This document shows, piece by piece, positions 38,462 through 46,935 of a stretch of 62,156 bases of DNA (its first letter is position 1; every line of letters starts with the position of its first letter). The notes under the pieces are model-generated. The model saw only the letters and a list, made by a program, of their open reading frames with translations. It had not been told where the DNA came from and did not search any database. The position numbers and the translations under genes were made by a program. Origin of the DNA: Streptomyces sp. STR69 (GTDB lineage: Bacteria > Actinomycetota > Actinomycetes > Streptomycetales > Streptomycetaceae); NCBI RefSeq assembly GCF_024519455.1, contig NZ_JALJRY010000045.1:1-62156 (forward strand), written 5' to 3'.

Positions 38462-40055
38462 GAGACTCGCGAAATTCTCGGACGGCGGGCCGGCTACGCC
38501 ACCGATCAAGGGTCTGGAGGACTTCTCCGAGGACTCGCACAGTGCGCTCTGACTTCACCTCGTGCGCCACTGCGGCTGACGCCCTGCCGACCTTCGCGGC
38601 TTCGTCCGGTTCGCCGCTAAGCGCCAGGGCCGCCGCGCGCCGGGCATTGAAGAATCCGGTGTCGCGGTGGGACAGCGTCCCCGTGCTCATCACGTCACTG
38701 AACAGGTCAGCCGCGAGGCTCGGCTTACCGGCCTGTGTATAGGTAATGGCGTCCCGCAACAGTCGGGTGTGCCCGTTGAAGTACGCCCCGAGTGCATCGG
38801 GCTGGTCCTCGGGAGCGTTGGTCAGCAGCGTCTCGGCGCTTGCCAGTTGGCCGCGGATCACGTCGAGCGGATCGCCCAGCATGGCCCGCCCGAGCGCTTC
38901 TTGCTGTGTCACCTCGGCTCGCACCCGCGCCGGCAGTTGCCACCGAGCGCTTCCGGCCGCCTGGGCAAGCGTCAGCATCCGCAGCGCATCGCGCTCGTCG
39001 TACGCCATCTGCGACTTCTTCAGCAGCACGTACCCCTGCATGGCTGCGTTGTCAGCTTCTTGCGCCCACTCCATCGCGCGGTCGTACCAGAACACCGCAG
39101 CTTGCGGCTGTTGGATATCCCGGTACAACCACCCGGCGAACTCGGCCCCGTCCGCCCCCAGGGCGAGGAGTTCGCGGCGCACGCTCGGCTTCACGTCTCG
39201 CGCTTGAGCCTCGACTGCACCGAGCAGGCCGAGCATCACCGGCAACGTCTTCTTGGGCCCAAGCGCGCCATCGTCGCACTTGGCCTTGTCGAGTACGCGA
39301 CGGAAGTAGTCGACCACTGGGCCGTCGAGATAGCGGTGCGCGTCGTTGAGCGCGGCGGCAACGTGGTGCAGTTCGTCTAGCCCAAGACCGGGCAGTGCTA
39401 CCGCAGCGATCCCACCCTTGAGGAGGTCACGGCGATTCAGTGGGCTCATGGGTTCTCGTTCTGTGGCGCGTGCGGCGGACTCCTCCGCCAACTGACCGAA
39501 CAAGCTGCCCAATCCGCTCGTTGCGATCGTCTCTGCGTCGACGGGAACGAGCACAGTGCGGCCGTTGACCACGACCGGCAGCAGGCCGCCGGCCTGCGAT
39601 GCCTCCAGCGTCATTGCTGCGGGCTGGACCGTCGCGCGGGTCGCCTCGGTAGAGGCTGCCTCCCTGCGCATGGGCAGCTTGAACCACAGTAGGTCCGCCG
39701 GGATCTTCAGGCTATGCGCCCACCTCATGAGCTTGCTGAGGTCCTGCGGCGGCTTGCCGCTTTCGATCCGGCTTAACTGAGCCTGGTTCAGGTCGAGCCA
39801 ACCTGCCATTGCCTCTTGCGACAACACGCGGCCGTGCCACGGATGCGATCGGTAGGCGTAGAACACGTGGCCCATGTGCCAACTGCCGAGCGCTTCGCCC
39901 ATGGTGGGGTGTTGCCAAAATTCAGGCGGAACGCTGGGTGGATCGGCGACCGTCGCGGCAACGGCTTTTCGCTGGCATGTCGCACAACGCTCGCCCTGTT
40001 TGTCCCGAGCCAGACGGGTACCACAAGCGCAGTGTCGTACGTGCCGCTGTGCCAT
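38451..40055 (-). CDS. XRE-family regulator with zinc motif and TPR-like C-terminus
   Basis: This 534-residue protein begins with a Cys-rich CACGTRLARDKQGERCATC zinc-binding motif, then a helix-turn-helix (SQEAMAGWLDLNQAQLSRIESGK, about residues 78-100), an internal twin-arginine-like NRRDLLKGGIAAVALPG and a long helical TPR-like region. This architecture is very common in Streptomyces regulators. ATG 40055 is chosen. It faces away from the HATPase gene across a 190-bp gap. Confidence 0.85.
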   Translation of the reverse strand: MAQRHVRHCACGTRLARDKQGERCATCQRKAVAATVADPPSVPPEFWQHPTMGEALGSWHMGHVFYAYRSHPWHGRVLSQEAMAGWLDLNQAQLSRIESGKPPQDLSKLMRWAHSLKIPADLLWFKLPMRREAASTEATRATVQPAAMTLEASQAGGLLPVVVNGRTVLVPVDAETIATSGLGSLFGQLAEESAARATEREPMSPLNRRDLLKGGIAAVALPGLGLDELHHVAAALNDAHRYLDGPVVDYFRRVLDKAKCDDGALGPKKTLPVMLGLLGAVEAQARDVKPSVRRELLALGADGAEFAGWLYRDIQQPQAAVFWYDRAMEWAQEADNAAMQGYVLLKKSQMAYDERDALRMLTLAQAAGSARWQLPARVRAEVTQQEALGRAMLGDPLDVIRGQLASAETLLTNAPEDQPDALGAYFNGHTRLLRDAITYTQAGKPSLAADLFSDVMSTGTLSHRDTGFFNARRAAALALSGEPDEAAKVGRASAAVAHEVKSERTVRVLGEVLQTLDRWRSRPAVREFRESLTA

Positions 40056-40245
40056 GTGCCGTACTCCGTAAGGGCTTTGCCGGTATGCCGGGGCAAGCCT
40101 ACGGACTCTAGGCCGCCGGGGTGGCCCTGTCTATGCGTGCCATACATACCCCCTAATGCGGTAGCGCCATGACGTCCCGTGGCCCTTGGCCCCCAAGCTC
40201 GACGCGGTGCTTCACCCCCGATAGCGAACCGCAAGGGAGTACCGC

Positions 40246-40662
40246 ATGAACCCAGAACACTTCGTCAGCCGATTGGAGCTTGCCGCTCAGAAGGACGCGG
40301 TGCGCTGGGCAAGACGACACGCTTCTGACGTGCTGAGCGCCTGGCGCGTGCAAACCGACCACATTGATACGGCCGCCCTGGTCGTCTCCGAGCTGGTTAC
40401 GAACGCCGTGCGGTACGTCATCAAGGCTATGCCGGCCACCGGGCCCGTTCGGTTGGCGTTGACCCTTCGGCACCGCGGTACCCACCTGATCGTGGAAGTG
40501 GCCGACCCAGGTGTTCGGCCGCCGCTACTACAGGGGGCGGTAGAGCTAAGCGCAGAGAGCGGCCGTGGGTTGCTCATCGTGGAAAGCGTCTCGAAAGAGT
40601 GGGGTTACTACTTCCCACCCACGGGCGGAAAAGTCGTCTGGTGCTCGCTCGCACTGGACTAG
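40246..40662 (+). CDS. HATPase_c ATP-binding (anti-sigma-factor-like) protein
   Basis: This 138-residue Bergerat-fold protein has an N box ELVTNAVRY, G1 VADPG and G2 SGRGLLIV. Streptomyces has dozens of such RsbW/SpoIIAB-like small proteins with unclear partners. The start is ATG 40246. With the XRE gene, this pair often sits together in streptomycete genomes. Confidence 0.88.
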   Translation: MNPEHFVSRLELAAQKDAVRWARRHASDVLSAWRVQTDHIDTAALVVSELVTNAVRYVIKAMPATGPVRLALTLRHRGTHLIVEVADPGVRPPLLQGAVELSAESGRGLLIVESVSKEWGYYFPPTGGKVVWCSLALD

Positions 40663-40745
40663 AAAGACCAGCATCCAGCCCATGGCGACCGTTTCGGGCT
40701 AAGGGTCGCATCGCTCAAAGCCACGTCCAGCTACCGGAGTTCCCC

Positions 40746-41066
40746 ATGCCTGCTCCCGAGTTAGAGCCCGCCTTTGGGTACTTACGCGTCCACGATGCCT
40801 CAAGCGAAGAAGTGGCGCTATTGGAGAAGCAGTTGAAGGAGTACGCCGAGGCACACAATCTCAAGTTACGGCAGATATACCGTGAGCGTCATAGCGCTCT
40901 TCGTGTCGGTGGACTTGGTGACTGGCTCGTGGAGGGTGGCGTACAGCACCTCATCGTGCCGTCAATGGATCACGTCAGCGAGCACCCCATTGCACGACTG
41001 GTGTTCTACGAGGCTGTTTGCCTCGACGCGCGTGCTGAAGTCCACGAAGCGTGCACGAAGCCGTGA
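40746..41066 (+). CDS. Catalytically degenerate resolvase-like protein
   Basis: This 106-residue protein resembles the N-terminal half of serine recombinases: FGYLRVHDASSEEVALLEKQ aligns with YLRVSxxxQ, but the catalytic Ser is His. LRVGGLGDWLVEGGVQHLIV and MDHVSEHPIARLVFYEAV match later blocks where R-F/L-R normally lies. It has no DNA-binding domain. It follows the HATPase gene by 83 bp. It may be a regulator or decoy for recombination, or a relic kept for another use. Confidence 0.65.
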   Translation: MPAPELEPAFGYLRVHDASSEEVALLEKQLKEYAEAHNLKLRQIYRERHSALRVGGLGDWLVEGGVQHLIVPSMDHVSEHPIARLVFYEAVCLDARAEVHEACTKP

Positions 41067-41106
41067 TCTGGCTCCGCCGTTCCGCCCCACCGGATAGAGC
41101 AACCCC

Positions 41107-41230
41107 ATGACCTCCACCCCTGTATGGCAACCCTTTGAGTAGTTTCGCGTTCGTGCCTTTACTGCGAAGCGCTCGGCGTTCCCGTCGCGCTCGTCAGCGA
41201 CATCCCGATGTACGACAAGGCAGAGAACTA
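41107..41230 (+). pseudogene. Relic of a small conserved protein, cut by the STAND module
   Basis: ATG 41107 starts MTSTPVWQPFE, then a TAG replaces an expected Tyr before FRVRAF. After a one-base shift the frame continues as YCEALGVPVALVSDIPMYDKAEN and stops matching at the end of the convergent STAND gene (41228). A stop, a frameshift and a truncated end show a dead gene whose 3' part was replaced by the incoming module. Confidence 0.6.
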
Positions 41231-44158
41231 TTCCCCAAGCAGCCAAATAGGGCTGCACTCTCTGGTAGCCACTTTGCGCGCAATGAACATTCTATCCAAC
41301 CTGCCGATACGCTCCAGAGCCGATATGGCATCGCCCTCAAGGGCCATCATTTGATGCTTGCTCACCCTGGAAGACCAGCCAGACAAGGCAAAAGCTGTTA
41401 CAAGCGCATCAGCATGCCAGTACGGGGAGCCATCCGAGGCGAAATACTCTGCTATCTGCATCGCCGCCTGCGTCCCTGAAAGCGCTTCGTCCATCGCCAG
41501 TCCGCTCTCCCCTTTATGCTCGGCATGCACAGGAGAGAGTTTTGCGATAGAGAGCGCAATTATCCTCGCGGCAGGGGAATACCCTCGATCAATTGCGTGA
41601 TGGAAAATTCTACTCGCTTCCCCTATAGCGGGGCAGACGTGCGTGAGAGCATACGCGCGGATCGCATGGTATTTAGCGCAAACGAACAATCGATCCAGAA
41701 GGATACTTGATTGCTCGTGAGCGGCCCTTTCAAACGTGTGGATCAGATTAGTCATTTCCTCCGCACTGTACTCTCTAATCTCAGCACGGTACAACTGAGC
41801 AAGATGAGCCTTTGCGCTAACTAGATCCATTCGAGCGTTCAATGCAAAATCAATGAGTCCGTCCTGCCAGTCTGGAACACGACCATAGACCTCCTCTAGA
41901 CGACGCTTCCACCGCCGCTGCCCTTCTGGAGCGTGCATTTTCAGCATGAGGTCATTCGCACGACGAACAGCTTCCATAGTCAGTGCTTGCGCAGTGGGTC
42001 CCGCATGATTCTGCGTTTTCTCAAAACTCCGCTCGAAGCACTCCTCGGCTTCCTCCCACTCAGCTCGTTCATAGTGAATAGTGCCACGCATTTGCAGCCA
42101 TCGGGCTTTGGTGAAAACATCAGACTGAGTTCCACGATCGGCTTCTGTGTCGCTGGCAGACCGAAGCAGAGAAGCCGCGTCGTACCTTGTCTGAACTGGA
42201 AAAAGATCCTCACCGAGTGCTGAATCAAACAGGCAAGCATCAACAGCGTCTTCATTGACGCGATAATGGAGGGACATAGGAGTATCGGGCTGAAAATCGC
42301 TCGGCCAACCGGAGCACACGATTTCAATTGCTAGGTCGCCACGCCCTGGTGAATCTCTGTCCACATCGGAGGAGTTAAACGCGAGAATCGCGCGGATAAG
42401 AAGATCACCGCCAAGCTTTCCCTGTTGGCGAGAGGCTCGGAGCAAGAATGCATAGATCCGCAATACCTGTAGTCGCTCTACGCCCTCCACGCTTATTGCC
42501 CCGAGGCTCAGCAAGGACTCCCGGACACTTGGACCCCAGTGAGCTAGCATATGCCCGATAGAATCACCTCCTTTCCAGTGCGCCTTATCGAGCAGGAATA
42601 GCACCTCCTCTAGCATGCGCTCGGCTACATGCATACTCTCGTCTTGACGCAAGCCTCGGATGATCGCGCGCGTGAGACCATGAATGGCTAGGTGATCGGA
42701 GTTTGGCGGTTCCCCTTCAACAATACGAACAAGAGATAGGGATTCCAGCTCCTTCATGGCAGCTTTAAGTCTTCTCTTTGCCAAGTTTGCCGCTTGGCGG
42801 CTCACACGCGACCTGCCCACTGGAACAGGTATAGCCGCCTGCCAAATCGGCATGACAACATCCAAGCCTACAAACGTATCCGCAAAAGCAAGAACATCCA
42901 GCAGTCGAACGGCATCAACAGAGCTATCGTTCTCCGAGAGTTTCTTCAGGAGGTTCCGATAGATGGTTGTCAGTTTGGCTTCCGCGAAACTTGTTTCAGC
43001 GGTATCCAGGAGCCCTGCCGTATCGAACTGCAATGTACTACAGAGCTCCTGAACCGTTTCGTCTCCGATTCGAAGGAGAGCGCAACCATGTTCGATAGCC
43101 AGTGGACGGCGATCCAATGCATCGGCAAGGGTTGCAACGTCTCTGTCGTTCAACTCATTTCCTGTATGAAGTCGAACCAATGCTCTCGACTCGGCTGAAT
43201 TCATGTTCTGAACATCAATCCATCCCTCAACTTTTGAAGCATTAAGCATTAGCTTTCGGCTCGTGACGATCACACGACTGGCCGGCTGAGTTGGCACAAG
43301 GGAGTCGAGCACTACTTGTTCCTCGATGTTGTCCAGCAGCACGATGGTCGGGCCATCGCTCCCCTTCAGGAGTGACTTAAACTCTCTTGCCAGAGAAAAT
43401 CGATCCATCCCCCTAGTGCTCTTTCCACGCGCCTCCAGAAAAGTCGCCAACGATTCATGCAAGGAATCTTCTGAATGACCGGACACGGTAGGGATGTAGT
43501 GGTCCACATCCACTTTTAGGAAGTTGCGGACGAGGTGTCGAGCAAGGGTCGATTTTCCCGTTCCAGCATCGCCATGCAAGAGAATGATTCGCTTACTATC
43601 CAGCATCAAACTGTTGAACTGCGCCTCAAGCTCTGGCCGATTTACGTAACCAGCCTCAGGCCTATCCATAGTCTGGTGCTCTTTGAGCTCTAGGGTTTCC
43701 TCCAGCATCAGCTGAAGAATATCGGCAAGGTTCTGGCGGACAGCTCTCGCCACCCGCTTGAATGTGCTCTCAGCGTTGGCATAGCCAGCTTCGTGGCGAG
43801 CTAGATCGTTGAGCTCCTTGTACACACGGCCACTGCGGAGACCCTCAGGTTCTCCATAAAGAATTTCAGCGATGGAACGCCAAGTCAACTGACAGCCCTC
43901 AAGCGGAGGATGATTCGGAAGCCTGAAGATAGCCTTCTGGATAACCTGCCTCAATGAACGCGTTGGATTGTCGCGCCAGCTTGCAGACTCAATCTCAGCT
44001 GTCACGCTTGCTAGAAAAACGAACTCTTGCTCGTCAGTCGAGCGCGTGAACATCTGAGGCAAGGTGCGCGTTGCTGCCTTCGTAAGCTCTCGGGCCTCTG
44101 TCGTGACAGGGCTCTTCTCAACTTCACCGACGGTCTTGATCCGTGCTGCGCTGGCCAT
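41228..44158 (-). CDS. STAND/NB-ARC-type NTPase with helical repeats
   Basis: This 976-residue protein has residues 1-160 as an unrecognised helical N-terminal domain. The P-loop is LLHGDAGTGKSTLA (about 194-207), Walker B is PTIVLLDNIEE, and sensor-like ASRVIVTSRKL and RPLAIEHGCALLR (GxP-like) follow, as in NB-ARC ATPases. A winged-helix region and a C-terminal TPR-like array (WEEAEECFERSFEKT) complete it. Bacterial STAND proteins are often phage-sensing switches. It forms an operon with the 160-residue gene 43 bp upstream. AT-rich and clearly acquired. Confidence 0.82.
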   Translation of the reverse strand: MASAARIKTVGEVEKSPVTTEARELTKAATRTLPQMFTRSTDEQEFVFLASVTAEIESASWRDNPTRSLRQVIQKAIFRLPNHPPLEGCQLTWRSIAEILYGEPEGLRSGRVYKELNDLARHEAGYANAESTFKRVARAVRQNLADILQLMLEETLELKEHQTMDRPEAGYVNRPELEAQFNSLMLDSKRIILLHGDAGTGKSTLARHLVRNFLKVDVDHYIPTVSGHSEDSLHESLATFLEARGKSTRGMDRFSLAREFKSLLKGSDGPTIVLLDNIEEQVVLDSLVPTQPASRVIVTSRKLMLNASKVEGWIDVQNMNSAESRALVRLHTGNELNDRDVATLADALDRRPLAIEHGCALLRIGDETVQELCSTLQFDTAGLLDTAETSFAEAKLTTIYRNLLKKLSENDSSVDAVRLLDVLAFADTFVGLDVVMPIWQAAIPVPVGRSRVSRQAANLAKRRLKAAMKELESLSLVRIVEGEPPNSDHLAIHGLTRAIIRGLRQDESMHVAERMLEEVLFLLDKAHWKGGDSIGHMLAHWGPSVRESLLSLGAISVEGVERLQVLRIYAFLLRASRQQGKLGGDLLIRAILAFNSSDVDRDSPGRGDLAIEIVCSGWPSDFQPDTPMSLHYRVNEDAVDACLFDSALGEDLFPVQTRYDAASLLRSASDTEADRGTQSDVFTKARWLQMRGTIHYERAEWEEAEECFERSFEKTQNHAGPTAQALTMEAVRRANDLMLKMHAPEGQRRWKRRLEEVYGRVPDWQDGLIDFALNARMDLVSAKAHLAQLYRAEIREYSAEEMTNLIHTFERAAHEQSSILLDRLFVCAKYHAIRAYALTHVCPAIGEASRIFHHAIDRGYSPAARIIALSIAKLSPVHAEHKGESGLAMDEALSGTQAAMQIAEYFASDGSPYWHADALVTAFALSGWSSRVSKHQMMALEGDAISALERIGRLDRMFIARKVATRECSPIWLLGE

Positions 44159-44201
44159 GACGGCAGTATGCCTGAGTAGTCGCGCGCCAGCCGGAACTTT
44201 G

Positions 44202-44684
44202 TCAGATCTGTTCCGCGATAACTTGGTAGCGAGCCTGAATGTCTGCGGCCTGGTCCGGAGGCAGACTTGCCTCTAGGTCGCTAAGCGCCATCATTGCAGA
44301 CTCGGCAACTTGGTTTAGCCCTTGATCTCTAGCCAAGTCCAGCAGGATATCCCGGACAAATTCGTATCCGAGCACAAGAACGGATGGGGAACAGTGCGCT
44401 GCCATCTCACGATTCCGTGGGTCTTCGTCGTTTTTTAACGCCAGCAAGACATCTCTACCTCGCACGGGATGTTCCGTTGCCAATCTTATTACCCCTGACT
44501 GGAACATATCGAGCAGGTCGTCACAGCCTGATTCATCCGCCCGTTGACTCGCTTCCCAATTCAGGGCACTACAAAGACGACTGATCTCAACGACTCCGAG
44601 CGCTTCGAGATTGAGCCCCAAGCTGCGTCGATTAGATTCCTGGGATTCCTCCTGTTCTTGCCGTAATGCTGGATCCTTTTCCAT
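44202..44684 (-). CDS. Small helical protein in the STAND operon
   Basis: This acidic 160-residue protein is predicted all-helical (DDLLDMFQSGVIRLATEHP, REMAAHCSPSVLVLGYEFV and AESAMMALSDLEASL). It has no TM helix or catalytic motif. It lies 43 bp upstream of the STAND gene on the same strand, so it may be its partner, inhibitor or effector. No clear Shine-Dalgarno precedes ATG 44684. I do not recognise the family. Confidence 0.65.
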   Translation of the reverse strand: MEKDPALRQEQEESQESNRRSLGLNLEALGVVEISRLCSALNWEASQRADESGCDDLLDMFQSGVIRLATEHPVRGRDVLLALKNDEDPRNREMAAHCSPSVLVLGYEFVRDILLDLARDQGLNQVAESAMMALSDLEASLPPDQAADIQARYQVIAEQI

Positions 44685-44768
44685 ATATGCGTTTCAGCTA
44701 AACATACCTCTTCCCTTTTTGCAAGCATATGCATTTCCCCACTGATGTTTCCTTTTAGTCTGCGCTCG

Positions 44769-44823
44769 CCTGACGGCCAAAAATTGGCCGTCAGGTTGGA
44801 CGTCGGCGAGGTGTGACGGCCAA
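44769..44823. promoter_or_regulatory. Three TGACGGCCAA half-sites (probable operator)
   Basis: CCTGACGGCCAA (44769-44780) and its inverted copy TTGGCCGTCAGG (44784-44795) are separated by AAA. A third direct TGACGGCCAA lies at 44814-44823. They sit between the divergent STAND operon and the small-gene operon. They are a likely repressor operator, and the inverted pair could also form a hairpin. Confidence 0.6.
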
Positions 44824-44929
44824 GGGGTCGTCTGAGAGCTTCGATTCATCGCCACCAGGCGGCAGCCAAACCCGCCTCAGCGGTGCGGCTCGGATTTTAA
44901 GAACTCAACAGTGGAAGGAGCCTCGCTAT

Positions 44930-45214
44930 ATGGGCGAGATCATGCGGAGGCAAAGCCTCCCGCCTATGTCACGGCGGGCACGTAGTGCCCTCATCACAGT
45001 GGCAGAAGAAACACAAATCGAGCAGGCCGGATCACGGGCTATCTCGGCAGTTGCGGAATATGCGATGTCGGAGATTGCCTACCTCAAGCGCACGCAAGTG
45101 GAGCTTGAGAAAGCGTGCCCTGACGCTACCGAGGCACTCGCCCTGATCGCAAACAGCGCGGCAATGGCAATCGCGCGAAGCGTCAATCGGTTCGGGCAGG
45201 AGATCGGCGGGTGA
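44930..45214 (+). CDS. Small helical protein, first of a coupled cluster
   Basis: This 94-residue protein (MGEIMRRQSLPPMSRRAR start) is helical, with QAGSRAISAVAEYAMSEIAYL and no TM helix. ATG 44930 follows AAGGAG by 9 nt. A GTG at 44813 is in frame but would cover the operator half-site. Its stop overlaps the GTG of the next gene. It is typical of small actinobacterial element genes, but the function is unknown. Confidence 0.65.
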   Translation: MGEIMRRQSLPPMSRRARSALITVAEETQIEQAGSRAISAVAEYAMSEIAYLKRTQVELEKACPDATEALALIANSAAMAIARSVNRFGQEIGG

Positions 45215-45411
45215 CTGTCGTCCTACTGCTCACGCTCGGCTTCGTTATCGGCTGGGTGTCGCGTTCCGCAATTGCGGCGGTGTGTGCGGTACGCCTCGAA
45301 CGGCGTGCCGTTATCCGTCCCAACGCTCAGGCGACTATCTCCGATATTCGCGCTCGTATCCGTCGCGCCGAAGAAGAGATGCGGCGTGCGGCTTACAGGG
45401 GGCGTCTGTGA
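45211..45411 (+). CDS. Small single-TM protein
   Basis: This 66-residue protein has an N-terminal TM helix (VVLLLTLGFVIGWVSRSAIAAVCAV) and a basic helical tail rich in Arg. The GTG start overlaps the previous stop (GTGA) and its stop overlaps the next start. It resembles the tiny spread or transfer membrane proteins of Streptomyces conjugative elements in size and layout only. Confidence 0.65.
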   Translation: MTVVLLLTLGFVIGWVSRSAIAAVCAVRLERRAVIRPNAQATISDIRARIRRAEEEMRRAAYRGRL

Positions 45412-45554
45412 GTGGTCTGGAATTGCTCCTCTGGTTGTTGGCGGCCTACGTCGTGGGGCGCGTACACCAGTGGCGCAGAAGCCAAAAGGCCAACGAGGTT
45501 GGCCGTCATATCAGCAAGGCCATCGATGCCATGCAGGACAAAAAGGGAAAATAA
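45408..45554 (+). CDS. 48-residue single-TM protein
   Basis: GTG 45408 (overlapping the previous TGA) gives a short TM helix (LELLLWLLAAYVVGRV) and a basic tail ending AMQDKKGK. It is tightly coupled to its neighbours. The function is unknown and it probably works with the adjacent small membrane proteins. Confidence 0.6.
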   Translation: MSGLELLLWLLAAYVVGRVHQWRRSQKANEVGRHISKAIDAMQDKKGK

Positions 45555-45558
45555 TACC

Positions 45559-45756
45559 GTGGCTACAAACAACGATCTGCGCCTTCTGCGCATCTTCCTC
45601 GAACAACAGAGGAATGTGGCACTGTCCGGCTTGGAGCCGGTGAATTCCGCCATCGACAGGCGGGTCACCGAAAACAAGCAGAGTCTTGCAGAGCAGCTTC
45701 AGGGACTCGATGAGTTCCACAACTCCACGCATCACGAGGAATACCGGCCCGCGTGA
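45559..45756 (+). CDS. Small soluble helical protein
   Basis: This 65-residue protein starts at GTG 45559 (MATNNDLRLLRIFLEQQRN). It is amphipathic and helical with no TM segment. It lies four bases after the previous stop and its stop overlaps the next GTG. Its role is unknown. Confidence 0.6.
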   Translation: MATNNDLRLLRIFLEQQRNVALSGLEPVNSAIDRRVTENKQSLAEQLQGLDEFHNSTHHEEYRPA

Positions 45757-45938
45757 TTCCAGGGCCAAGGTGGGAGATACGAGCGCTGAGAGCGCTCGTA
45801 CTTCTCCTCGCAATCGCCTACGGCATCCGGTGGGCGTACGAAATGGTCCGGCCGGTTGTGCCGTTCTTGATCGGCATTGGCGTCGCGGTCGCGCTAATCT
45901 CTGCCGTCTTGATGATTCACCAAAGGCGGCGCTGGTAG
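45753..45938 (+). CDS. 61-residue membrane protein
   Basis: Two hydrophobic helices (ALRALVLLLAIAYGIRWAYEM and VVPFLIGIGVAVALISAVLMI) with a basic end (HQRRRW). The GTG start overlaps the previous stop. It is the last of five coupled small genes. Confidence 0.65.
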   Translation: MIPGPRWEIRALRALVLLLAIAYGIRWAYEMVRPVVPFLIGIGVAVALISAVLMIHQRRRW

Positions 45939-46004
45939 TCGAGTTGGGCAAGCTGCCGTGTGAATAACACAACGGCTTTTTCACTGCCCGACTCGTGCGC
46001 AAAA

Positions 46005-46071
46005 GGAACGTTCCAACAGCATGCACACCTGCATGTTCGCTTGAACTTTCGGACGATTGTTCAAGCGAACA
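46005..46071. promoter_or_regulatory. Palindromes upstream of the methyltransferase gene
   Basis: GGAACGTTCC (46005-46014) is a perfect palindrome. TGTTCGCTTGAAC (46034-46046) and GTTCAAGCGAACA (46059-46071) form a perfect 13-bp inverted repeat around a 12-bp spacer. A -10-like TATAAG lies close after them near 46107. They are likely operators for a dimeric regulator controlling the transfer/replication operon; a hairpin role is also possible. Confidence 0.65.
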
Positions 46072-46164
46072 GACGATTTTCAAGCCTTTTGGAATGTTCT
46101 ACATGTATAAGTACTTCTGGCGAGACAGACGCCGGAAGGCAATGAAAGGAGGGTAACAAAACAC

Positions 46165-46758
46165 GTGACAGACGCTTCACTTTCGCGGGTGACACCCACC
46201 CGTTTCAAAACCGTCCTGGCCGATCCCCCATGGGATCACCAGCAGCAAGGCGTCAAGGGTGCCGAACGGCACTACCGGCTGATGAGCCTCAAGCGCATCA
46301 AGGACATGCCGGTGTCAGATCTCGTCGAGGATGACGCACATCTCTGGCTTTGGGTGACCAACGCCAGTTTGCGCGACGGATACGACGTCGCCGAAGCTTG
46401 GGGTTTCACCCCACGTTCACTCCTCACCTGGGTCAAGTTCCGACTTGGCCTGGGAGCTTATCTGCGCAACAGCACCGAGCACTTGTTGTTCTGCACCCGA
46501 GGCAAGGCCCCGGTGCGCTTCAAGTCACAGCCGACGTGGATCAACGCGCCAGTACAGGAACACTCCCAGAAGCCCGACGAGCAGTACGCCGTCATAGAAC
46601 GGATATCCGACGGCCCGTATCTGGAGCTGTTTGCCCGCAGGCGTCCGCCCAGCACACAGAACTGGGCAGTCTGGGGCAACCAGATCGACGCTGACATCAG
46701 CATCCCGGGCTACCCCGTACCCACCGACCAGCAGCATCAGCAAAACGAGAGGAGGTGA
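46165..46758 (+). CDS. MT-A70 family adenine methyltransferase
   Basis: This 197-residue protein has the catalytic DPPW motif (residues 20-23) in KTVLADPPWDHQQQG, plus HLWLWVTNASL, GFTPRSLLTWVKF and STEHLLFCTRG. It resembles bacterial MT-A70 N6-adenine methyltransferases. No cognate nuclease is adjacent, so it may protect or mark element DNA. GTG 46165 follows AAAGGAGGG. Confidence 0.88.
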   Translation: MTDASLSRVTPTRFKTVLADPPWDHQQQGVKGAERHYRLMSLKRIKDMPVSDLVEDDAHLWLWVTNASLRDGYDVAEAWGFTPRSLLTWVKFRLGLGAYLRNSTEHLLFCTRGKAPVRFKSQPTWINAPVQEHSQKPDEQYAVIERISDGPYLELFARRRPPSTQNWAVWGNQIDADISIPGYPVPTDQQHQQNERR

Positions 46759-46761
46759 TCT

Positions 46762-46935
46762 ATGGCTTCACGAAAAGCACGCAGCACGCGGCCTGAACGC
46801 CGCTTCATCGTCGAAGGTGTTCGGCGGGAGTCGCCAGACATCCGCAAGCTCGGTAAGGCCCTCTTGGCGGTGGTGCTTGCAGAACGACAGCGCCAAGCGG
46901 AGGACGAGGCATCCGAAGCAAGGGGCAGCGCATGA
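46762..46935 (+). CDS. 57-residue basic protein
   Basis: ATG 46762 follows GGAGGTG and is 3 bp after the methyltransferase stop. The protein is very basic at the N-terminus (ASRKARSTRPERRF) with a helical tail, and its stop overlaps the ATG of the coupling ATPase (ATGA). It is possibly a nucleic-acid-binding or transfer accessory factor. Confidence 0.65.
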   Translation: MASRKARSTRPERRFIVEGVRRESPDIRKLGKALLAVVLAERQRQAEDEASEARGSA

